Origin: Aurelia coerulea
Taxonomy: Eukaryota > Cnidaria > Scyphozoa > Semaeostomeae > Ulmaridae
DNA: 64,000 bases
Direction: 5' to 3'
NCBI GenBank assembly: GCA_039566865.1
Contig: CM076952.1
Coordinates: 16,760,501-16,824,500, forward strand
The position numbers were made by a program, and so were the translations under genes. Positions 48,278 to 59,619 of this stretch are shown here, one piece after another (the stretch's first letter is position 1; each line of letters starts with the position of its first letter). The notes under the pieces were generated by a model. The model was given only the letters and a program-made list of their open reading frames with translations. It was not told the origin of the DNA and searched no databases.

Positions 48278-48719
48278 CTAAGTTCAGATGTAGTGACCAT
48301 ACACTTTTGATTGAGGTGGGGAGGCACAAAGGCCTACAAGTGGAACAACGTCTCTGCAAAATGTGCCAGTTAAACCTAGTCGAAGACGAATTTCACTTTT
48401 TGACAATGTGCCCAGCATATGATAACTTAAGAATTGACCTACTGTTAACTGCAAATGTCGAGCCCTTAGACCCAAAGATACAGTTTTCCAATATTATGAG
48501 TAGCGAAAACACTGCAGTTCTTAGATGCCTGGCTGAATTGATTATTGATGCTAACAAGCTGAGAGACTCGCTTCATATTGTTACCTAGGCCCAGCCTGGG
48601 TGTTCCAAGACATCTAAACACATTCTCGCTATTATGATGATGATGAAGTAGTCTTTTTTTTTTACGGACAGCTTGCTGCTATTTTACATTTCACGTAGGT
48701 TTTTTTTTGATACATTTTA

Positions 48720-48749
48720 GTTAATGTTTTTTTTTTTTTTTTTTTTTTA
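48720..48749. repeat. Poly-T tract and repeated LINE-tail sequence
   Basis: A ~23-base T run lies between two copies of CTATTATGATGATGATGAAG (48632-48651 and 48869-48888). This suggests two LINE 3' tails of the same family in tandem. Confidence 0.5.
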
Positions 48750-49237
48750 TTTAGCTCAGTCTCTTGTTCAAGTTTTCTTTTCTTCTTTTATCGGGTTGTA
48801 TTTAATATTATACGTTAGTTTAGTTTGTTTTATAGCTGCCATACCTGTAGTAAGGTAGAGCTTTCATGCTATTATGATGATGATGAAGTAGTCTGGATCC
48901 GCCCCTGGAATCGACTCACTACATCAATATCAGTATCGAACTATTACCAGAACAACACTTGTCTATCTATCAGTGGCGATAACTACAACAATTTAATCAA
49001 TCTAGATGTCTAACTCGTCCATTTTACATGCTATGATTATCAGATCATAATGAAAATGGAAAAGTTATGGAGTATGATGACAGAAGATGGGTAAATCTAT
49101 GGGGAGTGCAAACAGTTAAGCCATTTGATGGGCTTTGAAAAAAGTTTGTGGCCAATATTCAAAATTAAATTGTTAAGCTACCAGGTGAGCCAAAAAAGTG
49201 AACTGAGAAATCTGTAACACAAAATAGAGTGACCAAC

Positions 49238-49475
49238 CGAAATCAGATTAGTGATTCAAACGTAGTTTTGTAGTTGAACAACTAGGCTACATTGCTACAA
49301 TTTTTTGCTATTTTCATCGAAATCAGACTAGTGATTCAAACATAGTTTGGTAGATGAACAACTAGGCTACATTGCTACAATTTTTTGCTATTTTCATCGA
49401 AATCAGACTAGTGATTCAAACATAGTTTGGTAGATGAACAACTAGGCTACATTGCTACAATTTTTTGCTAATTGC
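49238..49475. repeat. 80-bp tandem repeat x 3
   Basis: CGAAATCAG.CTAGTGATTC starts at 49238, 49318 and 49398; copies 2 and 3 are nearly identical. It begins 50 bp after a CCAGGTGAGCCAAAAAAGTG motif (49186) that resembles the end of the CCGGGTG MITEs, a second case of an array next to such an end. Confidence 0.8.
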
Positions 49476-49889
49476 TAATTCTATGTCCCAGATAGGATTT
49501 GAATCTATACCTCTTTCTCAGAGGAATAGCGGACAACAAGCATTAGATCAAAAAATAAAAATAACTAAAGTGCAGGAGCCAGGCGTGCCACCCTTGAGTT
49601 TGACTAAAGTAATTCTGTAATTGATTGGATTAACGAAGGTACATTTGGGCTCCGTCTTTTGCTGCCCCCCCCCCAATTCAGGGTGGTGGCGGCGGCGTCG
49701 CGGCGTTGGCGTTGGCGATCGTGATTTGATTTTCTGTTGCCAAGGTGAAACGAGAAAGAAGCACCTGCAACATTCATGGGAAGGAGGCTGTTATGGCGAT
49801 TTTGGGCTAACTCTCGATGTATCAGGAATGAAATATTTCAATACACTTAATCATATAAGATTGAAATTTCATTCCTTGCTTCTTCCAAT

Positions 49890-51650
49890 GATGATTATGA
49901 TGCACGGGATGGAATTTACAATGTACGGGATAGAATTTACACAGATAGAGCAAATAGCTGGGTGGAGCGGGTGGAAGGGTGGAAATAGCAAATGAACTTA
50001 TGATTATGATGTACGGGATAGAATTTACACAGACAGAGCAAATAGCTGGGTGGAGCGGGTGGAAGGGTGGAAATAGCAATGAACTTATGATTATGATGTA
50101 CGGGATAGAATTTACACAGACAGAGCAAATAGCTGGGTGGAGCGGGTGGAAGGGTGGAAATAGCAATGAACTTATGATTATGATGTACGGGATAGAATTT
50201 ACACAGACAGAGCAAATAGCTGGGTGGAGCGGGTGGAAGGGTGGAAATACCAATGAACTTATGATTATGATGTACGGGATAGAATTTACACAGACAGAGC
50301 AAATAGCTGGGTGGAGCGGGTGGAAGGGTGGAAATAGCAATGAACTTATGATTATGATGTACGGGATAAAATTTACACAGATAGAGCAAATAGCTGGGTG
50401 GAGCGGGTGGAAGGGTGGAAATAGCAATGAACTTATGATTATGATGTACGGGATAGAATTTACACAGACAGAGCAAATAGCTGGGTGGAGCGGGTGGAAG
50501 GGTGGAAATAGCAATGAACTTATGATTATGATGTACGGGATAAAATTTACACAGATAGAGCAAATAGCTGGGTGGAGCGGGTGGAAGGGTGGAAATAGCA
50601 ATGAACTTATGATTATGATGTACGAGATAGAATTTACACAGATAGAGCAAATAGCTGGGTGGAGCGGGTGGAAGGGTGGAAATAGCAATGAACTTATGAT
50701 TATGATGTACGGGATAGAATTTACACAGATAGAGCAAATAGCTGGGTGGAGCGGGTGGAAGGGTGGAAATAGCAATGAACTTATGATTATGATGTACGGG
50801 ATAGAATTTACACAGATAGAGCAAATAGCTGGGTGGAGCGGGTGGAAGGGTGGAAATAGCAATGAACTTATGATTATGATGTACGAGATAGAATTTACAC
50901 AGACAGAGCAAATAGCTGGGTGGAGCGGGTGGAAGGGTGGAAATAGCAATGAACTTATGATTATGATGTACGAGATAGAATTTACACAGATAGAGCAAAT
51001 AGCTGGGTGGAGCGGGTGGAAGGGTGGAAATAGCAATGAACTTATGATTATGATGTACGGGATAAAATTTACACAGACAGAGCAAATAGCTGGGTGGAGC
51101 GGGTGGAAGGGTGGAAATAGCAATGAACTTATGATTATGATGTACGAGATAGAATTTACACAGACAGAGCAAATAGCTGGGTGGAGCGGGTGGAAGGGTG
51201 GAAATAGCAATGAACTTATGATTATGATGTACGGATAGAATTTACACAGACAGAGCAAATAGCTGGGTGGAGCGGGTGGAAGGGTGGAAATAGCAATGAA
51301 CTTATGATTATGATGTACGAGATAGAATTTACACAGACAGAGCAAATAGCTGGGTGGAGCGGGTGGAAGGGTGGAAATAGCAATGAACTTATGATTATGA
51401 TGTACGAGATAGAATTTACACAGACAGAGCAAATAGCTGGGTGGAGCGGGTGGAAGGGTGGAAATAGCAATGAACTTATGATTATGATGTACGGGATAAA
51501 ATTTACACAGACAGAGCAAATAGCTGGGTGGAGTGGGTGGAAGGGTGGAAATAGCAATGAACTTATGATTATGATGCACCAGATAGAATTTACACAGACA
51601 GAGGAAATAGCTGGGTGGAGTGGGTGGAAGGGTGGAAATACTAATAAAAT
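49890..51650 (+). repeat. 87-bp minisatellite, left arm (~20 copies)
   Basis: Unit ATGATTATGATGTACGGGAT...GGTGGAAATAGCAATGAACTT, period 87 bp exactly. As 87 is a multiple of three and the unit lacks stops in several frames, it opens long frames on both strands (for example 419 aa + strand, 585 aa minus strand). Copies differ at a few sites (GGG/GAG, GAA/AAA, ACA/ATA), all of which would change the encoded residue, so there is no sign of protein-level constraint. A 1-bp deletion at ~51235 breaks the + frame. I do not call a protein. Confidence 0.92.
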
Positions 51651-51836
51651 TTTAAGTTTATTTTTCCGTCAAAATTTTAGAAATGAGTGCGTTATCTATT
51701 CTTTATTTCACGAGTAAACTCTAACAGACAGAACAAAGATAAACTGGCAGTCGCAGTTGAATGCATATCATGGAAAGAGAATTTAATGAAAAGAGAATAT
51801 AGACGATTGTTGAAGGCATCGTAACGAAGAATTAAT

Positions 51837-52046
51837 TTGCTGCTTTATACATTGTGTTTTGTTTGGTGTTATGTCAAGCAAAAGGGCAAGTTAGATCTTT
51901 TTGGCGCACCGAATTTGTTTTTTCGTAGTTGTACGACCTGCTTTGGCATCCATTATTTCTCCCTGGAGGGTTATTTCTTTCCAATTTGTATTTGTTTTCG
52001 ACCAATAAAGCTTTACAATTTACCTTTTCATGTCAAGGAATCATAA
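51837..52046 (+). other. Conserved 69-codon frame and polyadenylation signal in the arm
   Basis: This frame (MLLYTLCFVWCYVKQKGKLD...) is found with identical translation in the other arm (59216-59425, minus strand). CCAATAAAGCTTTACAAT at 52001-52018 is a good polyadenylation signal. The identity of the arms, rather than selection, may explain conservation. It could be a 3' UTR of the element's transcript. Confidence 0.4.
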
Positions 52047-52205
52047 TTTGACTGGCAACCCTATTCAAAATTGAACGTAACTTAATATTTGGCACTTTGC
52101 CTAGTGTTTTCAAAGAAGGATCGTCGTTGGTGCTTGTGAAGTTAAAACCTTATGTTATTGTTGTGAAATGTTCATGAGGACGCAGGCAAGCATGACCATT
52201 TATGC

Positions 52206-52800
52206 GCTCGACAAAAATCGAGCCATGTCGAGCATTGTTGAGCATTGTCGAGCAGAGGGTGGCCAAATGCTCTCGACTTTCACTACTCGTTTTCGCAGCA
52301 GGCTCGACTTCATGTTTTACTTTCTGTCCTCATTCTCGTACAACAGCCCGCCAAATTTTCAATTTTTTTTCTTGCTGTTCTCAAATCAATATGAAACTGA
52401 AGCTCACAAAAAGAAAACGCAAGGCTGTTGCTGCTCTGATTTTGGTAACAGTCTTAGATGAGGAGAGACAGAAGTGAAGTGAAGAGAGGAAAGAAAAGAG
52501 CCTGGATGAAACGAAGAGAGCTAAGAGGTTATTTTGAAAATCGAAAATCGAAGATTCTCGAGGTTTCCGAGAGATGATGAGAATGTCGTACGAAGACTTT
52601 CTGTACATATTGGGCCATATTGCAGAATGTCGAAGAATTAATGTCCCCCAAGCGGTTTCGGTCCTGTTTGTTTGGCAGAAACTTTGTTGCAGTAATTTTG
52701 CTGGGAAAATTTTTTCAACTGCACATGCGCAGGCTCTGCATTGTCGAGCGGAAAGTCGAGCACCTGGCCAAGCGCTCTCGACAGGGCAAGCTTTATTTTC
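52206..52800. repeat. TCGAGC-rich clusters at the inner edges of the fold-back arms
   Basis: Repeated GTCGAGCA/GCTCTCGAC motifs stand at 52206-52280 and 52743-52790, and inverted at ~58970-59025 just inside the right arm (CGCTCGACAAAAATCGAGC is shared). They may be the ends of a Harbinger-type element inserted in, or forming, the original centre. Confidence 0.5.
52391..52650 (+). pseudogene. PIF/Harbinger (HARBI1-like) transposase N-terminal remnant
   Basis: Three pieces in shifting frames: MKLKLTKRKRKAVAALILVT (52391-52477), RAWMKRRELRGYFEN (52491-52541) and EDSRGFREMMRMSYEDFLYI (from 52550). HARBI1-type proteins begin with a KRKxxAxAALxLL stretch, then RxWVRxWLxRR..GxYxxL, then EDxxGFRNxLRMsxexFexLL. 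The DDE catalytic domain is not seen. This is the only transposase-like trace in the centre of the fold-back element. Confidence 0.55.
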
Positions 52801-54053
52801 CTCGCTCCAGCACTTGTAGCATCGTTGTTTTTGAATGTCAAAAAGGAAAAAGAAATTCCACTCTAGTACTAATAAATGACATTTTGGCACGACTAATAAT
52901 GTCAACAAAGGATGCCAAAAATGTTCTGCTCGCTTCGCTCACACTTCCATACATGTCACACATGGATCATAGTATAAAATCTTACTACCGCCTGGCTTTT
53001 AATCATGTCCAGGCATGCAGCTTTATTAGATGCAATGAACTGGACTTTGTCTATGCCTTTATTTGGCAAAGAATATAAACTAGATTTGCTTCTCAGACTG
53101 CTCGCTTCGCTCGCACTTCTACGTGCACTTTTCGGATTTTGCAACTTGCTACCACATTGAGGCTCTGATAGGGTGCTTGTTCCCTTGCTCCCGTCGAAAA
53201 AAGCAGCACGCTCTCTCGCTCCCATCAAAATCAACGTGGTGCTCCCAATAATTTCTTTAATAGCCTTCAATGCGTCGATGTTCTGCTTTAAAGAAAACAC
53301 GAAGGCCCCACTAAGGCTAATTAACTGCATGCCATCCATAGTGAGTTCCCACTAGACTGTGTATGAAACTTACAATTCAAGGTAGACTATTCCAATAATA
53401 GTGGCAAGAGAGGGAAAGCCCGGAAGCAAAAGATTCGCCATTCTGTTGGGCGCTATAGGTTTAACTAAATACTGAAGCCTGTCTCATATTAGAGTCATTA
53501 GATGTTGGGTGAGTGACTGCGATTGGATAAACATAAACTGATTCTTGCAGATCTTGCATTTACTTCCATGTTTGTGGATAACTTCACCAGACATCAAATG
53601 TGAGACCGACCTTGCTTCCAATGAATTAAAGGACCCTTGTCGGACTCACGAACTTTTAGCAAACATTAGTTTACAGACGAAGTGAATATGAAAGTTTGCA
53701 ATAACATGTCAAATCTTTTGAAAATATACTAATTTTCCATAATCATATAATGGCAGTTTTTTCATTTCAAAATTTTCAAAATCGTATCGGCAATAAACCG
53801 AAGAAAATGTTTGCTGACATTTATCTTCCACATTGCTGCCATTTATCTTCTACATAAAAATTGCTGCATCTTTTCATGTATCCAGCATTAAAAAAATGTA
53901 TGGATCCTATACTGACACCTTCCTTAACTTTTAGATAGTGTCTCTCTTTTAAGAAACTTTAGTGAAACTCAGTGTGCGTTTCTCACAAATTTTCCGCTCG
54001 CTTTCTCTCCATGTTTCATATGCTCACTAAATTCCACCTTTAATTAAATGAGC

Positions 54054-56781
54054 AGGGGAGACCGGGGACAATTGTAACACGGGGCAATTGAAACACTGAC
54101 TCTCACGCCTTGCAGAAGAGTGAAAAAAATATGATTTTTGCACAGAACATGCTCATTCTAACCCTCTACAAACGACTTGAGATACAGGAATATTCAGCCA
54201 AGTTTGCAAGATTTTCGTGGGAAAAACACGTTTTTGAGTACGAAAGTAAATACGTGCTTTCACTGTGAAGTTGTGTCTGAAAGATTTTGCTCTTGAGTAA
54301 AAAAATCTCATTTTCACATGACAGACATGGTATCTATGTAGGATCAAAACTACGTTAAAACTTTTAAGCTCCACAGCTTTTGAGATGTGAAAACGAGATT
54401 AACCAAAAAAGCGTGCAATTCAATTTCGAGCCTGTCAGTGTACCTCAAATTGAAGGGGTTTTCGGAAAATTTGACACTTCAAAGGGTTCTGGCCCCGATG
54501 GTATAGCCAATTTTTTCATAAAAATGGGACTGCCTGTGATAGCTGAGTCCCTATGCGACATTTTCAACCTCTCTCTTGTTACCAGAGTTTTTCCAGACAG
54601 CTGGAAAAATGCGCGAGTTGCCCCTGTCTTCAAGAGCGGTCAACAAGATGACAGTTCAAATTACAGGCCTATATCTGTCTTGCCATTTCTAGCCAGACTG
54701 TTCGAGAAGTTGGTCTATAATCAAGTTTATGATTTTCTAATCAAAAACAAGCTTCTGTTCTCTAATCAATCTGCTTTCCGATTGTTACATTCTGTTGTTA
54801 CCTGTCTGCTTGCGAGTACAAACGAATGGTACGTAAATATGGATAGCGGAAAATACACAGCAAATGTATTCATCGACCTAAAGAAAGCATTTGATACCGT
54901 AGATCATGACATTCTCCTTAAAAAGCTAACTAGGTATGGTATAACTGGTCTGGAACATTCTTGGTTTGTTTCATATCTGAACAACAGACGGCAATACTGC
55001 AAAGTCAATGGTGCACTTTCGCAGACTAAGGATGTCACTTGTGGTGTTCCACAGGGCTCTTGCCTTGGTCCCCTACTGTTTTTAATCTACATTAACGACC
55101 TCCCACTAGCTCTGCGAAGTTGCAACGTGACTATGTATGCAGACGACACCAGTCTTTCATATGCATCAAAAAACATAGAAGAGCTTAACCAGGCTGCAGG
55201 GAAACAAACTTTCCTTAAACATCCTTAAAACTCATGCAATGATAGTTGGATCCCGTCCAAAGCTGAAAAAGATTTGTGATGAAGTCGTTGACCAGCCTTC
55301 CTTTTCTATAAATGGCACACAGATAGAGACTGTGGAGAGGACTAAATACCTTGGTGTCCAGTTGGACAGTCATCTTGTCTGGGATGAGCATATAAAGTGT
55401 ATGAGAACTAAAGTATCTCGAGCCTTAGGTTTTCTTAAGTATGCAAAGAAATTTCTCCCTGAGGAAACGCTCAGTAAGATGTACAGAGGAATTGTTGAAC
55501 CCCACTTCAGGTATTGTTGCTCAGTTTGGGGATGCTGTGGTAAAACCCAAATTGACACTCTCCAAAAATTACAAAATCGAGCTGCCAGAATTGTTACAAA
55601 TAGCAGCTATGATGTTTCAGCAGCTGGTCTGATCAAAAGGCTGAAATGGCCAACTATTTTAGACATTATTCAAAGTGAAACAGCGACTATAATGTACAAG
55701 TCAACAAATAGTCTTGTGCCCGAATATCTGTCTGAGTTATTTGTAAAAAATTCAGCTCTCAACACAATGAGACTAAGAAATACCGAAGCTGACTTGCGTG
55801 TTCCTTTCTTCAAAACGGCAAATGGGCAGAAGTCCATTTCATTTCGAGGGCCTAAGGTTTGGAACCAATTAAGTTCAGATGTCAAACATGCACCCTCCCT
55901 TTCAACTTTCAAAAAGAGGCTAAAAAAGAAATTGTAGAGGGTTTTTGGTTTTTCTTTTTACTTTTCTTTTGATAAATTTAGGAACATTTCTATTTGTATC
56001 TATTATCTATTTATATTATATTAATTGTAAATAAGGCTTAACCGTAAATAAGATTTTAATTTTGTTTTAATAGTATTTTGCACGGCCCCCTGTAAAGCAG
56101 TCTCTGCAGACTGACGGGGCTACCGTGGTTAAAAAAGTAAAAATGAAATGAAATGAAAATGAAAATGGAAAATAACGATAGCTGACCAGGTCAGGGGCAA
56201 CTGTAACACGCTGTTACAATTGCCCCGGTGTAAGCTGTCCGATGCTTTGGTTTTGATTAATTTTCTAATCTGGTCGAACAATGTGCATCTATGCAGTATT
56301 AAAGAGCTCAGAATTGAAATTTTTAGAAAACAATTTTCTTTTCTCAATCGATTCAATATTTTTCAACTGATGCACCCAAATTTACAAAGAAATGAAAACT
56401 ACATCTTATTTTTGATTTGTTCTTTTGAAAGCCATGAATAATCTGCCACCCGGTGCTACATTTTGTGTAAGGAAAAAGCGAGTCGTGCAGTATTCATCTG
56501 GGATGATTTTAAAGATATGTTACAATTGTAACAATTGCTCCAACCATCTGTTACAATTGCCCCGTGTTACCGGGGCAATTGTAACACTTGACCAGAATGA
56601 CCACTGATTTTGAAAGTATCACAGCGTCACAAAAATTAGTTCTGTGTGATGGAAACTAATGTCTATCTTATTCCAAGGGATGCAACTACAATATCATTTA
56701 CTTTCAAGAGCATAATTAATCATTATTTAGACGATACGTCTGATTTTCCAAAAAGTGTTATAATTGACCCCAGTCTCCCCT
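54054..56781. mobile_element. MITE with AGGGGAGACCGGGG ends, split by a LINE
   Basis: AGGGGAGACCGGGGACAATT at the left and AATTGACCCCAGTCTCCCCT at the right are inverted ends. Multiple CAATTGTAACAC/GTGTTACAATTG blocks lie inside both halves (54070-54100, 56195-56225, 56518-56590). The centre is occupied by the LINE at ~54380-56168. Confidence 0.75.
54380..56168 (+). mobile_element. LINE (CR1/jockey-like) reverse transcriptase with one internal deletion
   Basis: The frame 54380-55228 holds the RT palm: KGSGPDGIANFFIK, SNYRPISVLPFLARLFEKLV, motif [17 protein letters not shown], motif [21 protein letters not shown], motif C MYADDTSLSYAS. A short deletion near 55197 (EELNQA to GNKLSLN, about a dozen codons lost) changes frame; 55239-55937 then gives the C-terminal domain (RTKYLGVQLDSHLVWDEHIK, GPKVWNQLSSDVKHAPSLST). 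The 3' UTR with an ATTTTGCACGGCCCC stretch ends in a (GAAATG)n/(GAAAAT)n tail at 56141-56168. It is 5'-truncated and the most intact LINE in the window. Confidence 0.85.
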
Positions 56782-57474
56782 ATCGTTGCTCTTTTTAGAG
56801 CTTTGATCAGTGTATTGAAACATGTTGAGGTTGACGAGAATTGAAATGAGACTAAAGAAAAGTTTTAACGAGCAGTTTCATCTGCGTCTTTCGTTAGGGT
56901 ACATTCTTTTTCCTCCTAAGTGCTTAGCCCTTAGTGTTTCTACTCTTTGATTCTGGCATGAGCCTAGGCGGCTTGCTCTGAAAAGAGCGTCTCCAGCATT
57001 CTAAAAAGGGTATTATCCCCTAAAATTTTCCTAAGAACGAACCCCCAGAACCCCATTTTTTCTTGCTTACCCCACATTTTCCCCTCAAAGAAGAGGACCC
57101 TGGCTACGCCATCGCAAAATGGTCATTCTTACAAAAGTCGGAGCCAGGCTAGCTAGGTGGGACTGGGTGGGGCACAGGTGAGCTCGCATGGGATGATTAG
57201 GAGTATTCTAGGCCAAAGTAGAGAGCGTGTCCTCAAAATTTTACCATACCCCCTCATCATAAAATGCGCCCATTTAATTTGTCCTGGCTATGCCACCGAG
57301 TGAGTGGCAAATATACCTTATTTGATGATATCAAAGGAAGTGGTTGGTAAATGCCATTTCTAATTTTGGAGCACGATTAGCAGTTGATAATTATTTAGTT
57401 TTGGTACTGTGAAATATGAAATAATGGCATTTTTTCACAAGGAAATATGAAATAATGTCTACCCCCCCCCCCCT

Positions 57475-57945
57475 AATAGGGCCTCACGTTCCTCTATGGA
57501 AAGCAAAGCCCCACTTTGACTATGCATGCAGTTATGCAATGCTTGGTTTTACAAAATCAAACAGCTCAAAATAAATGTATCGGGTTCTGTTTGAATCTGA
57601 AAATTGGCTCCCTACTAAAGAGAGGTTTGATTAATGCACTGCTACGAACGTTTTCAAATTTGTTGACCTTTCAGCCACACCTTAGTCATCCTATGTATCA
57701 GAGATATTCTTGCCAGTTGGCCAGAGCCGGATCACTCGAAGATCTAAAACAAATTGAATCAACCTTTTCGAAAGAGTAACACAGGGCAAAATGGTTTCTC
57801 CTATCTTGAACCTAAAATCTGGAGCAGTCTACACTCTGACCTACAGTCTGCTAAGAGAGCGTCAACAGTTCCAAACATAAGATCAAGGAAAAATTCTTTA
57901 AAGAACTCCAAAATCAAGAAAACACCCCCTATATATATTATTGAA
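57475..57945 (+). mobile_element. LINE C-terminal fragment
   Basis: Pieces in different frames: QNKCIGFCLNLKIGS, MYQRYSCQLARAGSLEDLKQ (shifted), and NQPFRKSNTGQNGFSYLEPK followed by IWSSLHSDLQSAK. These match the C-terminal block of a LINE clade common in cnidarians and other invertebrates (NKCIRFCL...PFRKTNTGQ..SYLGPKIW). Frameshifts show that it is dead. Confidence 0.7.
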
Positions 57946-58819
57946 ATTCTAAAAGCTGCACATACAGCTGTCGCTGTCAATTAGCATTCTTAAGAATGCA
58001 GCAATAGTTTCAACAACATTTTCAAGATTGTTGTAGAACCTTCAAAAAGCTCGTAAAAAACTTCTACTCACAATCTGATGATTCTAAGAAACTTTCAGTA
58101 CTGGCCCAAATTCATAGTTCCTTATAAAAACATATGTGTATCAACGGCAAATAGACTAGAGGCCCTCTTGCCCTTGATGCCTAATTATCAAGAACATACT
58201 GCACTCCTAGGGGGGAACTCCCTATTGTTATGTGACGGGGGTGGGTTAAACACAGCATATTTTGAAAAAAATCAAAAATATGCTAAACTTGAGACATTTT
58301 TAGACCCCAAAGATATAGTGAATAAAAATTAAAGGGGTCCATTAGCCATGTACGAAGAACGCTGGTACAGAACAAAGTTTAAAATAACTTAGGGAAAATG
58401 CTTCCAAATAACCATTGCAGACGGGAAAGAGCACATGGTGACCTTCAGATGGGGGCAATGAGCTCAGTTCTCCCAGAGATCGATTTTCTAATTTCTTGAA
58501 GTCCGTTGAAAAACTTGAGGGGAGGGGTAAAATTTTCATTGACTTGGAACTTTTGGGACAACTGGTTATCCTATTGAATCCTGAATTTTTCTATTGAAAT
58601 TCGAAGAAAAGCCTTATATTTCAATTTCAAATCACATCTTTTCCTTCCTCATCGTAATGGAGATTTGGATGTACTTTTCTGTTTCGATTTTCGTTGTGCC
58701 AATATGCAGAAATATGCCAGGTGTTATGAAAACTGCTCCTTGAGAAAGTTGATTTTCCAAAATATCGGAATAGCTCAAAATGATGAAGGGAGTTTCCCCC
58801 ATTATCAAAGAGTCTGAAG

Positions 58820-58910
58820 GGCATGGTCAGGCAATTTGTTCTGGGGGTTTCGCCCCAGACCCCCTCATTTTCTCCACCCTAGTATTTTTGGGCTGGCGAC
58901 GCCCCTGTGC
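58820..58910. mobile_element. Solo hAT-like terminus
   Basis: TCTGGGGGTTTCGCCCCAGA, CCCCTCATTTTCTCC and GGCGACGCCCCTG resemble the right subterminal part of the hAT at 45696-47049 (46930-47049). No left partner was found; related debris is at 57000-57300. Confidence 0.4.
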
Positions 58911-59619
58911 AAGGAGAGGGTGTATTGTTAAAAATTGAAAAGAGCAAGGTCAAACATTCCAATCCGACATTGCTCGATTTTTGTCGAGCGCTGTAGAGTC
59001 AAAAGTCGAGAGCCTTTGGCCGGAGCTTTACTTTGAATTTCCTTTTCTGGAAGGTTGCATAAATGGTCATGCTTGCCTGTGTCCTCGTGAACATTTCACA
59101 ACAATAACATAAGGTTTTAACTTCACAAGCACCAACGACGATCCTTCTTTGAAAACACTAGGCAAAGTGCCAAATATTAAGTTACGTTCAATTTTGATTA
59201 GGGTTGCCAGTCAAATTATGATTCCTTGACATGAAAAGGTAAATTGTAAAGCTTTATTGGTCGAAAACAAATACAAATTGGAAAGAAATAACCCTCCAGG
59301 GAGAAATAATGGATACCAAAGCAGGTCGTACAACTACGAAAAAACAAATTCGGTGCGCCAAAAAGATCTAACTTGCCCTTTTGCTTGACATAACACCAAA
59401 CAAAACACAATGTATAAAGCAGCAAATTAATTCTTCGTTACGATGCCTTCAACAATCGTCTATATTCTCTTTTCATTAAATTCTCTTTCCATGATATGCA
59501 TTCAACTGCGACTGCCAGTTTATCTTTATTCTGTCTGTTAGAGTTTACTCGTGAAATAAAGAATAGATAACGCACTCATTTCTAAAATTTTGACGGAAAA
59601 ATAAACTTAAAGTTTTATT

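Larger units (their letters stand above)
45437..48652 (+). mobile_element. LINE C-terminal region, split by two DNA transposons
   Basis: The frame at 45502 encodes EFSYLGITFSISGYFSNAIQ and LFDKLIQPIVLYG. It is cut by a hAT element (45696-47049), resumes as SEVWGVLSHHQLRSISKDPN (to 47619), is cut again by a TIR element (47727-48277), and ends with QRLCKMCQLNLVEDEFHF..CP (zinc-finger-like Cys/His) at 48588. A (ATG)n tail at ~48634-48645 follows. The RT palm is absent, so the copy is 5'-truncated. The C-terminal Cys-rich domain suggests an RTE/L1-like clade distinct from the other LINEs here. Confidence 0.8.
43928..48907. mobile_element. Possible outer hAT element enclosing a LINE nest (~5 kb)
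   Basis: CAGGGGCGGATCCAG at 43928 and its exact inverse CTGGATCCGCCCCTG at 48893-48907 are hAT-like ends facing each other. TGGAATC adjoins or overlaps each end (43921-43927, 48906-48912), so the target duplication is imperfect. No transposase is visible between them except in the separate hAT at 45696. Two independent solo ends remain possible. Confidence 0.4.

Noticed and set aside
49238..49475. CRISPR-like array
   Set aside because: Three direct 80-bp repeats without spacers, in a eukaryotic genome; also true of the 23.5-24.8 kb and 87-bp arrays.
49822..51579. 585-aa minus-strand and 419-aa plus-strand open frames
   Set aside because: They are products of an 87-bp (29-codon) tandem repeat open in several frames. 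Site differences are non-silent, both strands are equally open, and a 1-bp deletion breaks the plus frame.
52956..53339. 127-aa minus-strand frame as a second Harbinger protein
   Set aside because: No MADF/Myb-like features could be recognised, and GCTCGCTTCGCTC repeats lie beneath it.
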